From the NCBI RefSeq assembly GCF_030867145.1, contig NC_134441.1:9408992-9472991 (forward strand): DNA of 64,000 bases, read 5' to 3'. Of this stretch, positions 15,296-28,345 are shown one piece after another (positions within the stretch are counted from its first letter, which is position 1; every line of letters begins with the position of its first letter). The stretch comes from Opisthocomus hoazin (Eukaryota; Chordata; Aves; Opisthocomiformes; Opisthocomidae). Under the pieces are notes generated by a model. It made no database searches, was not told where the DNA came from, and saw only the letters and a list, made by a program, of their open reading frames with translations. Both the position numbers and the translations under genes were made by a program.

Positions 15296-15870
15296 CGAGG
15301 CCTGCGAGAGACGGGAACCGAGAGGCAAAGGCCGGACGGCGGCGAAGCCCGAAACTGACACGGCGGCCATCTTGGGTCCGGAGCTCTGCGGCGGGGGGAG
15401 GGGGCGTAGGACGGGAACAGCCTGCGGCGGGCGGGGGCGCGCGCGGGGAACAGCGCGGCGGGGCGGGAGCGGTCGCCGCCGGGAAGACCGCGGAGACGGG
15501 GGCTGCGGCACCCCGGGGCCTCGGCGGGAGCGCGCGGCGTCGAGAGGCGGGGCCGCTCCTGGGACAGCGGGCGCGGGCAGGCCGCCGCCGCGGGGTCGGC
15601 TGCCGAGGGCGGCCTGCGGCGCCATGTGGGCAGGGTGTGCGGGGCCCGGGCGGGAAGGCGGCGGCGCTCGGCGGAGGCTGACTGGAAATAGCCCTTGGGC
15701 AGAAGCCGCGGGAGCGGCTGCCGGCGGGGACGTCTCGCTACGGCTGTGGGGAGCCCGCCGCGCTCCGAAACCGCGAGGCTGCGACCGAGGGTATGGCTAC
15801 CGGCTGCTCCGACCGCCGGGGACCAGGCGGGAGCGGCTGGGCGGCGGGAGGGCTCGGGCGGACGATCGTA
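14575..15870 (-). promoter_or_regulatory. KAT6A: CpG island, KAT6A promoter and non-coding exon 1
   Basis: The sequence changes abruptly from AT-rich to very GC- and CpG-rich over about 1.3 kb. On the minus strand a consensus donor (CCTCG|GTAAGTAG) sits at 15296, giving a likely non-coding exon 1 from about 15400 to 15296. A YY1-type motif (AAGATGGCCGCC on the minus strand, 15362-15373) lies where such sites occur just downstream of TATA-less starts. GC boxes occur upstream at 15390-15480. No TATA box is visible. Long open frames across the island on both strands are composition artefacts. The exact start site is inferred. Confidence 0.75.
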
Positions 15871-18800
15871 CCCTGGGAATAGATGGTTATAACCTGTAAG
15901 GTAGGAAATCCATCTCTAAGGCTTAATTAAGCTTGCGCTTGAAACAGAGACTCTGGGTTTTTCTGACTGGAAGGTACCGAAGTGATGCAGAATTCTGAAA
16001 TAACGACACCATTCAGCTTGGAAGAGTGGGTGTGCCTTGCCTGCACCTCTCAGCTGCCCACGTTTAAAGACTGCTCTGTCCTTAAGGTATCTTTGTGAGG
16101 TAATTTGTGTAACTTTCTGACCTCTTTGAGACATTTTCGTCTGTAGAGTAAAAATATGCTGCCCAAAGGTGTTTTACACAAGCTATCTAGGTACTTTGAT
16201 CTTGGCTCCACAGAGCTGGTTGGTTGTCACTGAATCAAAAGGTCTCTGTCCAAGAAGAGGGGTCCACCCTTGGCTGATTTGTAGGACAGCATGGTTCTCT
16301 TCTGCTCGGCAGAAGTGTAACGTTGGACTAGCATGTGCTAAAAGTTGGCAGCAAAGAGCAAATCCTCATTTTGCAGTATTCTCTCCTAGGTGATATTTAA
16401 TTGAAAGAATCTCATTTTGTTATCCATCCTGAATGTCTATGTGCTGCATGCAGTTCTCTGACCTTTTCTAACCTCTGGGTCAGTTTACCGGCTGTGTGTA
16501 CACATTATAAAGTAGGCATTTTTCACCATTGTCTTAAAGGACAACTATTGTGTAAAGTTTAATGTGAGCTTCCCTTTTTAGAAAAGAAAAAATAAAAAGA
16601 AACGTTGTGAAGACAGAGTTGATAAAGCAAACTTGCAATGTTTTCTGAATGGCTTTGTCTGGTATCTTGAGGGGAGAAATTTCTCTTGACAAAGACGAAC
16701 TCTTTTGATGTTTTAACAGAATAGGTTTTTCAGTGTGAGAGTTAAATGTTCTTAGTGAGTTACTTATTACTTGAAGCCAAGTCTTTCTCATACCGAATCT
16801 AAATCTACCCTCTTTTAGTTTAGGGCCATTATCCCGTGTCCTATCGCAGCAGGCTCTGCTGAAAAGCCTGTCCCCATCTTTCTTGTAAGCCCCTTTCAGT
16901 GCAGAAAAGCCACAATAAGGTCTCCCTGGAGCCTTGTGTTCTCCAGGCCGAAGAGCCCCAACTCTCTCTGCCTTTCCTCACAACAGAGGTGTTGCAGCCC
17001 TTGGATCATGGCTGTGGCCTCCTCTAGCCCCGCTCCAACAGCTCCAGGTCTGTCCTGTGCTGAGGGCTCCAGAGCTGGACGCAGGACTCACGGGGGCGTA
17101 GGAGGGTGTCTCACCAGAGCAGGGCAGAGGGGCAGAATCCACTCCCTCGCCCTGCTACCCACGCTGCTGGGGATTGAGCCCAGCATACGGTTGGCCTTCT
17201 GGGCTGTGAGTGCACTTTGCTGGGTCATGCTGAGCTTCTCGTCAACCAGCACCCCCAAGTCCTTCTCCGGGGGGCCTGCTCTCAGTCCATTCTCTGCCCA
17301 GCCTGTATTTGTGCTTGGGATTGCCCCAGTCCAGGTGCAGGACCTTGCACTTGACCTTGTTGAACTTCTGAGTTTCGCACAGGCCCACATCTCAAGCCTG
17401 TCAGGTCCCTCTGGATGGCATCCCTTCCCTCCAGCGGGTTGACCGCACCACACAGCTTGGTGTCATCAGCAAATTGCTGAGGGTGTGCTCAATCCCACTG
17501 TCGGCAGCGCCAACAAAGATTTTAAGCAGCGCTGGTTTTAGTACTGACCCCTGAGGAACGCCACTCATCACTGGTCTCCACAGTGACAGGTCTCCTCTAT
17601 GGTTGCTTTTGTATTGGCACCAACATTCTTGATGGCTAAAGAACCTGATGTAACCACAGGAAAAATACAAAAGTGACAATATAATGAACTGGGTAAAATA
17701 CTGACAATTTTGATCATGGGTGCAAGCAGTCAGAGGGAAATGGCAGTTTTTAAACAATGTATAATACAGTCAAAACTGAATTGCAGTTCATGAGACAAAA
17801 AAGAAATGCCTGTATTTAAAAGACGTATCCCATGACTGTTGATTTTAAGGTCCAGGTTAAAAGCAGAAAGGTTTGAGATTCTTGGAGAACTATATGTATA
17901 AAGGCTTTATATTGTTGCTCAACTGAACTATGTGCTGCTGCTTTCTGTCTGTGATACTTGTATGACTCACATTAATACAATCTCCAAGAGCCTCATAGAC
18001 TGATACAATAATCTTTGCAGTACCTTTGTCTTAAAAGTCAAGTGATTATATTAAAGTCATAATGATTTTAAATTTAGAAGTGCTGTAATTAAATGACAAA
18101 TTAGTACCCCTCTGTTGCTCTCAAATGTATAATTCATTACAGTAATTTGAATTAGACATTTAAAAAAACATTATTTGATGTTTAAAAAATGCATTTGATA
18201 CAAATCATAAGCGTAAAAAAGAATTAATATACAGGTTACTTCTCCATTATTTTCTGCTATAGCAAAAAGCTCATCTAGTGCATGTTGGATTATCTAATAC
18301 TTTGAATAGGGATGTATGCATACAGCGGTATTAAAAGGTAATGTCGGAGCAAATAAACTGACCTCCACCCCCTTTTGGGGGAAAAATAGCTTCAACGTGT
18401 CAATAGAAGAGCTGATATAAACTCTGATCTGTGCAGTTTTTTGCATTCTGAGATAATCAGTCCGTTCAGCTTACTTGTCCTCCAGACTTGGACATATCAC
18501 TGCTTTAAAGATTTGCCAGCAATCATGAAGCATAGTCAGGACTTAGACCTGAGCCTTTCCAAACCAGTAGGCAGTCACCTTCCTTCCCATGCAATAAAGG
18601 TTGTATGCTTAGACAGCTTATTTAATGGGATAGAAAGGACGGCTTTTTCATTGCTCCTGTATTTATGTTTGTTCCCAGCAGAGTGGTAAAATTGGAAGAT
18701 TATTTGTGGTGGCATCTGCTTGACTCAGAAGTCCAGAGATCTGCTATACAAACACACAACACCTGTTCTAATTATGCGAAGGAAACACTTGGCATAGAGT

Positions 18801-19029
18801 TTAGATACATTTTGTATGTGCCAGCTGGATTGTGTTTCCGGTAGCGTTACTACTCTGTGGTAAACAAACCAGCAAATATGGCGGACATTCGACTGGCTCA
18901 CATTTTATGGACTTTACTAAGATGTCTACCTTAGAAAAGGGTACCCTTAAAGAAATGAGAAGCAGGCGGCGTTTTTAAGGCCGCAGGCTCTGGTGTCTCC
19001 AACACGGAGTGCAGTTCTGACCACCCCAT
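15871..19029. other. KAT6A-AP3M2 divergent intergenic region
   Basis: This is non-coding sequence between the two CpG islands. It contains the CR1 fragment at 16796-17600. The rest is AT-rich with no recognisable gene. A second YY1-like motif (AAATATGGCGG) occurs near 18874 and could mark a minor or ancestral start, but there is no other support for that. Confidence 0.6.
16796..17600 (-). mobile_element. CR1 LINE fragment (RT C-terminal part)
   Basis: The minus strand carries the C-terminal half of the CR1 ORF2 reverse transcriptase. SGVPQGSVL comes first, then [20 protein letters not shown] and KANRMLGSI, then the downstream block that ends CTAAAAGAGGGTAGATTTAG. The frame is broken at several points and the terminal 3' hairpin/GGTTGGACTAGATGACC end is absent, so the copy lost both ends. 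It lies upstream of both neighbouring promoters. Identity rests on the characteristic CR1 RT phrases. Confidence 0.92.
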
Positions 19030-20100
19030 GTGGAAAAGCTGGGCGAGCACCTCGGAGCGGGGCGAAGGGGGGGCACGCGGCAGCCTCCATGTGCGGGCAG
19101 CCTGGGCCGCTACCCCTCCCTCCGTCCCGAGCGGTCGGACGCCTGTGAAGGCGCGGGGAGCGGAGCGAGGGGCAGCCCCGCCGCCCGCCGCGGGGTGGCG
19201 CGCCCCAGCTCCTCCCGGCCGCGGTTCCAGGCCGGGAGGCCCCCGCTCGGCCGTGCCCCGCGGCGCCCCCTGTAGGGCCCGCAGCAGGCGATGTGCTGTC
19301 TGTCAGCGGGGGGGCGGGGCTCTCTGCGCGCGCTCTGGGGCGGTCCGCCCCTTCCGGGTGCCTCAGCTGGTGGGGCGTCGCCGCGCGCGTTCCCGAGCCT
19401 GCCTGCAGCCCGGGCAGGCTGCTGCCCCAATCGAAGCTGAGCGCAGCTTGCCGTTCTGCGGCGTCATCATCCGCACGCCTCTGCTCGGCCTATAGGGCAC
19501 CGCTGTTAGTGGGTCACCCAATCGGAGTGCTCGCTGCCAAGTCCCGCCCGGAAAGGTTAGGGGAAGTTTTTCGCGCTGCCAATCCGCGCGCTGGGGGGTG
19601 GAGCTTGTGGCAGCGCGGGCGCGAGCCCTGTGAGGCGGTGCGGGCGCGGTGGTCTCGCTTCGGCTCCTGCTGCAGGCCGGCCCTGTGGCGCGGCCCGCCC
19701 GTCGCAGTCATGATCCACAGCCTGTTCCTGATCAACGCCTCGGGGGACATCTTCCTGGAGAAGCACTGGAAGAGCGTCGTCAGCCGCTCTGTCTGTGACT
19801 ACTTCTTCGAGGCGCAGGAGAGGGCCTCGGAGGCAGAGAACGTGCCGCCAGTGATCCCCACGCCGCACCACTACCTCCTCAGCGTCTACCGCCACAAGAT
19901 TTTCTTCGTGGCCGTTATCCAGAGCGAGGTGCCGCCTCTCTTCGTCATCGAGTTCCTGCACCGCGTCGTCGATACCTTCCAGGTACGGCTGGCGCGGCCG
20001 GCAGGGGCCTGCTGGCAGGGCGAGGGCTGCGCGGCGCGGAGCGGCTCTGCCTCGGCTAGAGGATGCGTTGGGGTGCGCCGGGCTTGCTGGAAGAGGAGGA
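19030..20100 (+). promoter_or_regulatory. AP3M2: CpG island and promoter of AP3M2
   Basis: A CpG-dense block surrounds the AP3M2 start codon. It carries three CCAAT boxes in sense orientation (19427-19431, 19518-19522, 19579-19583) and an Sp1-type GC box (GGGGCGGGGC at 19311-19320), with no TATA box. The last CCAAT lies about 130 bases before the ATG, so transcription probably begins between about 19620 and 19690. This is the standard layout of a broadly expressed TATA-less promoter. The start site is inferred. Confidence 0.75.
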
Positions 20101-23100
20101 GCCCCAGGTCACCGCCGTGTTGTGAAGGAGAGCGGGGCGGGGGGGAGAAAAGGGAGCCCTTCGAGTTAGCAGCAATCACTTTTCTCTTTTTTCTGTCTCT
20201 TAATTCTCATCCTGCACCTGCGAGGGTCTAGAGTGCGTCTCGAGGTCTTGCGGTGGCTAGGAATGTACCGGCTAGGATGGTGATGGATTCAAGACCAGCC
20301 TGTGCTCACAGGAAGGACCTTTCAGAAATCAGATTTCTACTTTTGTTTTGTAGCCTTGTCTCTTCTAGGAGCTGTGAACTAAGACCATACTGGCCTTGTT
20401 ATCACAAAGAGTTTTTGCAATTAATAGGCATGTGCTTTAGTCAACTAGTGACAACCTGCCTATGTGCTTACATCTAGAGATATTTCTTGGGAGCAAACTT
20501 GCTTCCTACAGAAGTGAGTCACAGAAGTTGCCACAGAGCAGCCATGTTCCCTCTGTGCTATGGCTGACATGACTGCCGATCACTTCAGGGAAACAATGAA
20601 GGTGTCTGTCTTCTGCCTGTCAACAACAGGATTGTGTAGTCTGGATTTGAAAGGTCTTATGACCAGCATCTTACCAGAATACAGGAAATGTGGGTGTTTG
20701 GTCAAAGAAGTATCATGTGAGTTTTTGCTTCCAGGTGCCAATGAGAATGTGAGTGTAGGCTGAGTTATGTTTCACAGAGCTCAGGGAGTGGGTTGGCAGT
20801 TCAGGCCCAAAATGTACTATGTCAGTCGCTTAGGTCTTGGTTTTTGTGAGGGGGTGAGATGTGAATGTGTCTTCACTGGCTTGGCCATGTGTTAAAATCT
20901 GATATATCTGAAATAAAAATAGTGTTTGTAGTGCAGGACTAGGAATTCTCTAGAATCACAGTTTATGTATACTCATGCTTTGCACAGAATACCCCATCTC
21001 TTTGATTATTCTAAGTAACTAGAAGCTTAGGTTTGTGTTTGTGTGTGCATGCTCGCTCTCTCTCCAGAAAGATGCATGAATTCTCTACAGCATACAACTA
21101 TGAGTACGTTAAATGCTCAATTTTAGAAATTGTTGAATTGTTGGGACTGCTTCCTGTAACACATGCTGAATCTTGAAAGACCTCCACTTAGTTTTCTATA
21201 CGTACATTGTGTTACAGATTTACGATTTGTCTTGGTATATTTTTACTACAAACTTTAATACTGCTAATTATTGTTTTGGAGTAGGAGCTAAAGAAACAGT
21301 AGAGGAATAAAGCTGGGGAATAAACTGGTCTGTGGATCTTATATGGGTCATGTTCTAAGGTTCTGCTTTATACACCTCTTAAATGATGAGGAAGGAGGGT
21401 TTTGTTACATGGATAGAATTATTTTTTCAGACTTCTCGGAATACCGGACTTCTGCTATTAGTCTAATACATCTGAAGATGTGTAAGCAGTCTGTACACCC
21501 CATGCAGTATAAGAGTGAATAAATAAAGGTAGTGTGGTAGACGGATTTCAGATATGTTCTATAAAACAAACATGGACTTAGGCAGAATATGCAGAGAGTT
21601 TGAAAATGTGCTTCCCCTGTATTCCAGATCAAAATAAATTCTAAAAAAATATTTACAGAATTGAAGTTAATGATTGTGTTAACGCCTATATGTATGTGAG
21701 CATTATAACGAAGTAAAAGAAAAGCTTTGATGAGGAGAGGTTGAATTTCTTAAACAGCAGTGCTGCACAGTTAAAATACTGAGAGTACTGTAGGTGAAGA
21801 CTAGGGCAGCTGAGGAAGGATATGTAATACTGGGGCCTAACGAAAGGCATCACTGCGTGCAAGGCAGTAGTGGTTGTAGGAAGTTTTTTCTTATTAATAT
21901 TGCTGCTTAACTGGTTACAATTGAGGCACTTCAAGTGCTAATTAAAAATCTCATAGCTATCAAAGAGAATCTTGTTAAATAGAAAGGAAATAAGAGCATA
22001 TGATGATGCGGTGATTTTCCAGATTGCTGGGGCAGTGGCAGAGGTATGCTCAGAGTTGTGCATGTCAGTTGGAGTGGTCAGTCTGTCTGATGTGCTTGTA
22101 CTAATACATCGAGTTTCAGCGTTGCTTCACCTACTCGAAGAAGAGGCTTGATTTATTTCTGTGTGGGAGGACACTGAACTGAATGATCACTCTCTTTCAG
22201 AGATTGTTGAGTAATTATTTCTTTTGCACAGGATTATTTTGGTGTCTGTTCAGAGGTGATGATCAAGGACAATGTTGTGGTGGTTTATGAGGTGCTGGAG
22301 GAGATGCTGGACAATGGCTTTCCATTGGCAACAGAGTCTAATATTCTTAAGGAACTGATAAAACCTCCCACTATGCTGCGAACAGTTGTCAACACCATCA
22401 CAGGTACAGGGAAACAAAAAGTAGATAAACTGGGGAGGCCATGTGGCAGTAATCTGCATAAGTAAATTAGGACATGGATGAAGGAAAACTTCTGTTGTCC
22501 CATGCCATTCTAAACCCCCGTACGGGTGTATTTAGGGAGTCCTGTGTTAGTGCTTTGCTTTGAGGTTCCTTCCAATTCCAGCACCACCTGCACTTTGTTG
22601 GGTTTTTTAACCGAACCAGACAGATTACATTTCCAATAACAGCCATGACGTGACTTCCTGGATGAGTTAGTGTGGTGTGGGTTTTTTGTTGGGGTGGCTT
22701 TTTGTTTTGTTTTTTAGTTACACTTCCCTGTGCCTTATTGTGGTATGTTTTGGAGTTGGATGTAAGAGAGATGTAAATTGTAGAATATAAACAGTGAGTT
22801 TGGAAGAGTAATTGCGCTCCTCCAAAGAGACAGAGGTTCTTGGGGATTAATTACAGTTAAGTTACATGAGACCAAGGAGTTGTTCTGGAGAACTGTCTAA
22901 CTTTTGTGGTGGTTGTGATTACCTTTCTTTTTCCAGGAAGCACTAATGTGGGTGACCAACTTCCTACTGGACAGCTATCGGTGGTGCCTTGGAGACGTAC
23001 TGGTGTAAAATATACGAACAATGAGGCGTATTTTGATGTGATTGAGGAGATAGATGCAATCATTGACAAATCGGGTATGGAAGTTGCTTCTGGCTAAGTT

Positions 23101-26100
23101 GAGGGTAACTTGTCCCGATAGTGTCTGAAGAGAGAGGTTTTCAAAGAGGACCTCCCCCATCTAAGCATGGGAATTCCTGTTCTTACTCTGGAATGTTGCC
23201 AACTTGTAGATGGTCTTCAGTCAAAAATTTTAGAGAGGTACCAAGACTTTGTTCCTGAGGTCTTGCAAGCAGTTCTATATTGGGAAAACAGAAGATCAGT
23301 GAAAATTGTGCATAGCAGTATCTCCTTAGTTTTTGTGCATCTTAGTCTTGTTAGAGTTGGGAGCTACTGTCATTGGCCATTAAAATGGACATTGCTGGTA
23401 TCAGTGCTTCTTATGTGTATCCATCTTCTCTAGAAGTCATTGGGAATGAGAAAAATGTTGAGCAGGCAATGTAATGAGCCGTGACATTTCATAAAGATAA
23501 TAAATTCCCTTCTTCCCCATTGATAGTTTTTCCACGTTAGGAATTTTTTTAAAAGCTTCACATAACCTCCTATGTTTACTTTATTGTTGCAGGTTCCACA
23601 ATTACTGCTGAAATCCAAGGAGTGATTGATGCTTGTGTCAAGCTGACGGGGATGCCAGATCTTACCCTCTCCTTTATGGTAAAACTCAAGGATGTATCTT
23701 TACTTAAGTATTTTGAAAAGGGTTTTCCAGCCCTGCTACTAGGATCTTAGTCTCACACTGATGGATTTCAGTAGATCAGAACCTGGGTATGTCAAACAAA
23801 AAGAGAAGGAGCTGACAGAGGAAACTCATAGTGAACTTCAGCAACTTTGAGCCTAAATGTTTTATTTTCAGGTTCTTTGTTAAAAGTATTGTTAGTGTGT
23901 GCTGTGACTAAGTTTCTGAGATACAGTGGTGCTTTAGACAGATATCCTAGAGGGCCATCTTTTTTATGAGTATGCGTCGATGTAATTATTTGACATGACT
24001 AAATTTTCTAAAATAGAATAGAGGTTATGGAGTACTGCTATCTCACAGCGTCAAATACCTTAACATATCTGAATGTAGACACCTTCAAGTTGGCAGAGTG
24101 TGCATCAAATAGTAGGCCCTTCATGGATAGAAGACTGAGAAGAAGAGGTTATTTTAATTAGTACTGCCCTCACTGACCTTGTGACTTACATTTCAGAACC
24201 CTCGGTTATTGGATGATGTCAGCTTTCATCCATGTGTGCGTTTTAAGCGCTGGGAGTCAGAGAGAATACTCTCCTTCATTCCACCTGATGGAAATTTTCG
24301 CTTGCTGTCCTACCACGTCAGTGCTCAGAAGTAGGTGATGAATGTAGTGTGAAATTTGGATCTTGTTGGCTGGAGGAGGGGGGAAAGAATTGCTTTTAAA
24401 GATCAGGTGGCATGTTGTGCCAAATGAAGAAATGAAGTAGAGATGCACGGTAACTTTCACTTTTCCTCTTTTAAAACATGTTTTGTCCTTGTTTGGAACA
24501 GAATTAGGCAGCATGGAGTAATCAAGCTGTTGATTTCCTATGTTTATAAAAGCTTTTAAAATAAAACAAGGTAGTTTGGTAATCTTGTTGGGTTTTTTGA
24601 CATCTCTCTTAATAGAACTACAAGTTCTTGTCTGCTGTTTGCGCTCTTTTCTAGAAGCAGCTTACCAAATACTAATTGGGGTTACAGATGCTAAAGCATT
24701 TTGTTAGACTTCGTCAGACTTAAGTAGGTGAAAAGAAGTGGGAAATCCAGCTGAAAGCAGACATGAAGTTCATGTGCTGTTGCGCTGCCTGGAACTACTT
24801 GCCAGCTTAATTGTGATGTGCAAAAAGATTCCTCATCCTTTGCTCAAGTCTCCTGTTATATTGAGTGTAGTTACCTCTGCTGTAGAGAGGTAGAAAACTA
24901 AGATACAGCAAGCTTGATTAAAATGTGTAATTAAGACTTGAGAACAGGATTCTGACTTTGTTCGTGGCTCAAACAAATGAACATAGGATTTCCTTCTCTT
25001 AAGGAGGTTGCTTTCCATTGTTTTCAGTGTAGAAGGTAAGGACTGCATCAGTAAAAGCAAAAATGAAGGTGAGATTGACAAGGACTCTCTGTTCATGTCT
25101 TTATTCTAGTCTCGTGGCAATTCCTGTCTACGTTAAACACAACATCAGTTTCCGTGATAGCAGCTCACTGGGACGTTTTGAGATCACAGTGGGACCAAAG
25201 CAGACTATGGGGAAGACTATAGAGGGAGTGACGGTCACTAGCCAGATGCCAAAAAGTGTCTTAAATATGACCCTCACAGCCTCTCAGGGAACACATATCT
25301 TTGATCCAGTTACAAAGGTGAGCGGAAAGAGGAAATTATTTTTTTTTTTAAATCTTTTTTACCTTTCAGCAAATGGAGTTGAGCTGTTCGTGCTTATATG
25401 AACATTTGCTTGAACATACTTTTCTGCAGGCAGTATCTTTTCTTGGTGTGAGAACTTTTTCTGGTCAATTGCATACTACAAGTTGTCTTAATGCCCACAA
25501 CAAACAGCTCTGTGTCTGAGTGGATTGTAGTTCTGGTTGCTTGGTGTGTGCAGAAGAATCTAGAACTGATATTGTATGATGAGGCATTAGTCTGGTGGAT
25601 GCTTTACAAACTTCTGCATATCTTGTTGTCATGCCTAGTACTGCATGTGAGACTTGGTCCTTTGAAAACACTGAGAATTTGGGTTGATTAGTGGGTTTTG
25701 ATTTGTTTTGGGGTGTTCTGGTTTTGTTGTTTGGTGTGTCCCCCTGGATTTCACTTTTTTTTCCTTAATGGCAAACTTAAATTTCATGATTTACCCACAG
25801 TAGAGCCTGAAGCAACACTACTTCAGTCACTTGTAAAGGAGGCAATTCTGTGTTATTTTTGTCACTGTTACACACAGGAAATTGGGCCTGTAGCCCAAGT
25901 AGTGGAAATATCGTTCATGGTAGGCTTTTGGGGAACCTCATGGAAGGACCAAAGGTCCGAGGCAGTTGCTCCTGAAGCCTGTACTGTGTCTGTCCAATAT
26001 GAAAGGCAAGATACTAAGACAAAGACCTTTTCCATAAAGAAACATTAAAAGCTGTCATTGGAAGGGGACTCTTCTTTAAAGGGTGTTAGAGCATTTCTGT

Positions 26101-26788
26101 TTCACTGCTGTGTTTTCTGTTCCTTGAAGTTGCTGTCATGGGATGTGGGGAAAATAAACCCGCAGAAGCTGCCAAGCCTGAAGGGGAGTGTGAGCCTGCA
26201 AGCTGGGACATCAAAACCAGATGAAAACCCCACCATTAACCTGCAGTTTAAAATTCAGCAGCTGGCTATATCTGGTAAGTGACTGTCAGGTAAAGAAACT
26301 GAATATTCTCTGCCGTGTCAGTGCTCACTCTGCATGTAGCTGAAGTAGCTCTGCAGAACTTCTGAAGTACATGCTGTCTGAAAATCGTGTGCTTTGACTA
26401 CAGATACATGAATTTGTTCTCTCTCATGCTCCATGAAACAGCCTATCTACATTTCCTTGCATTTCTTGTTTACAGGCCTATGAAGAATTTTAGGGTATGG
26501 ATGTGTTTGTAAAGAATGATTATGACAATTAGCAGTTGTCAGCTTTTCTCCGTTCTGTTTACTGCTTGCTGAAACTTTCCCTATGCTTTCTGCACCTCTA
26601 ATATGATCTTCTGTTCCTTTATCCTGGAGGCCTGTCTGCTTTGTTTGTGGCAGCAGTCAGTCTTATGCTGTGTTTGTTTGCCTCTAGGACTCAAGGTGAA
26701 TCGCTTGGACATGTATGGGGAGAAGTACAAGCCCTTCAAGGGGATAAAATACATGACTAAGGCTGGCAAGTTCCAAGTTCGAACCTAG
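19710..26788 (+). CDS. AP3M2: AP3M2, AP-3 complex subunit mu-2 (complete, 8 exons)
   Basis: AP3M2 is the medium chain of adaptor complex 3, which selects tyrosine-motif cargo on endosomes for lysosome-related organelles and synaptic vesicles. Exons: 19710-19982, 22232-22403, 22937-23074, 23593-23678, 24197-24330, 25110-25317, 26130-26274, 26688-26788. They join in phase at GT/AG sites to 418 codons plus TAG, the family length. The longin-like N-terminus reads MIHSLFLINASGDIFLEKHW and binds the beta subunit. Residues from about 176 form the mu homology domain that binds YxxPhi signals (RLLDDVSFHPCVRFKRWESE, then MYGEKYKPFKGIKYMTKAG), ending FQVRT. Residue choices match my recollection of the mu-2 form, not mu-1. 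No defects are seen. The start is the first ATG after the CpG promoter. Confidence 0.97.
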
Positions 26789-28345
26789 AAGATCCTGATA
26801 GTGAGGAAGAGCACTTTCTTGTTTCTGCTGTCCCTGGCTGTTGAATGCAGCCTTGTACCCCATCCATCTGTTTAGGGTTGCTCCGTTGCCTGTGGTAGCA
26901 TGAGCAGGAGAGCCAGTGCTTAGGGTACTGGGGAGCAGGGAAAAGTAAGGTTGACCTGAAACCATCTCGTCCCTAGCTGAGTCTGAAGTATTGAGAACAA
27001 TGTCAGATGGGAGAGGTGTTCAGGTCCCTTGGGATTAGTGAGTCATATATGTAAGCTTCTATCACCTTCATTTTGCTGTCTTAAAGGAAATTCTAGGGAT
27101 TTATGGTCTTTTGTGACTCATCTTCCTTATATTTTGGTTGGCTTTTATCCCTTTGTAGATGGTACAAAGTTGAATTTCCACAAACTTCAACTCCAGTGTG
27201 ATTGTCTGACATCTGCCCTTCTCCATGACTGGGTGTTAGGGTGGAGAGCTGTATAGTCCTTGGCAGCAGAAAGATCATCTAGCCATTCTGCCTCCAAACA
27301 ACTGGAAAAGGTGGAAAAGTAGATTGTCCCACCCAGGATGGGAATTTAAGAAGCCTGAGATTGGGGATGGTTCCACAGAGGGAGGAAGGAAAGAAGTGAG
27401 TGCTTTTTCTGGATATTTCATGAGCCATCTGGATCATCAAGTATCTTGAATCTCTGGAGATAGACTGGAAACCCATCCAATTCTTACTATGGTATCCTAC
27501 GAAGGGCTGACTGTAACACACGTGATCTTGTAACTCATAGGTAGTGGTATCTGAATGTAGTTCTGCTTCCCTTCCTACTTTGTCAGTATTTGAAGGTAGG
27601 GTTTCTCCTAGCATTTTTGGGCAGTCAGGGAAGAGACAGAGGCAGGAGAATTTTTGTCGAGATGTAGCACGCCGATGGAAACGGAAGCTATGGCTCGATG
27701 AAGACGATCACTATCCTAGTAACTTTTTGCAACCTGTTTTTGTCTCTGCCTGGCTATTACAAATGAAGGTGATACTGCTGTTCTCCTGCTCGCTGATGTC
27801 TTTGAGATAATTGCGTCCCGGTCCCTTTCGTAGTGTTTCTGGCTATCCTACCTCATTCCAGTTCCTGTACCAATCAGCTGTCGTGCAGATGGATTCAAGT
27901 CAGCGCTGGATTTTTCACTGGGACCATCTCTTCTGCCGGAGCTGTTGCTGCATCTGCCCATTCCAGTCTGTGCTGCATCTCCCTGTACAGCATATATATG
28001 AAATGAGAGGCACCTGCACTGTTCTGTATTGTCTGTAATGTGCTCTTTGGCCACTAGATGCCAATGTGTTTTCTCCGTGGTAGCAGAACTTGTCCCTAAG
28101 TGCTGTACATGTGACTACATCTGTCAGGTGACTGTGGAGTCCAGCATGTACAGTTCATGCTTGTGAACAGAACAGGGTGACCCTAAAGGAAGGATAAGAT
28201 GTTCTGGTTTGCATATGATGGATACTTGCAGTGGTTGAGTGGCATCTTGCTTGTAGAATGGCAAGTTTCAGTGCAACTGCTGCTGAGCATGTTCAGTGCA
28301 AATATAACCTTCAGCAAGGGCATCAATAAAATTCATTTTTACATG
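26789..28345 (+). other. AP3M2: AP3M2 3'UTR
   Basis: This runs from the TAG to the first convincing polyadenylation signal. There is no coding content. The open frame across 27544-27810 has no recognised domain but includes a CpG-rich patch at 27657-27715, noted as a finding. The 3'UTR length of about 1.5 kb is inferred from the signal position. Confidence 0.5.
28325..28330 (+). terminator. AP3M2: AP3M2 polyadenylation signal AATAAA
   Basis: Canonical AATAAA is followed about 35-50 bases later by a GU-rich element (GTGGTTTGTGTGGGCT), as expected of a functional site. A second AATAAA lies at 29008-29013 and could serve a longer form. Confidence 0.55.

Noticed and set aside
14579-15899. Long open frames of 200-317 codons on both strands
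   Set aside because: They lie in the KAT6A CpG island, where stop codons are rare. The translations are Arg/Gly/Pro/Ala-rich, unmatched, and present on both strands at once.
19293-20231. 312-codon frame through AP3M2 exon 1
   Set aside because: Its middle is the true AP3M2 exon 1. The upstream part is GC-rich promoter, and the downstream part passes through a consensus donor into intron 1.
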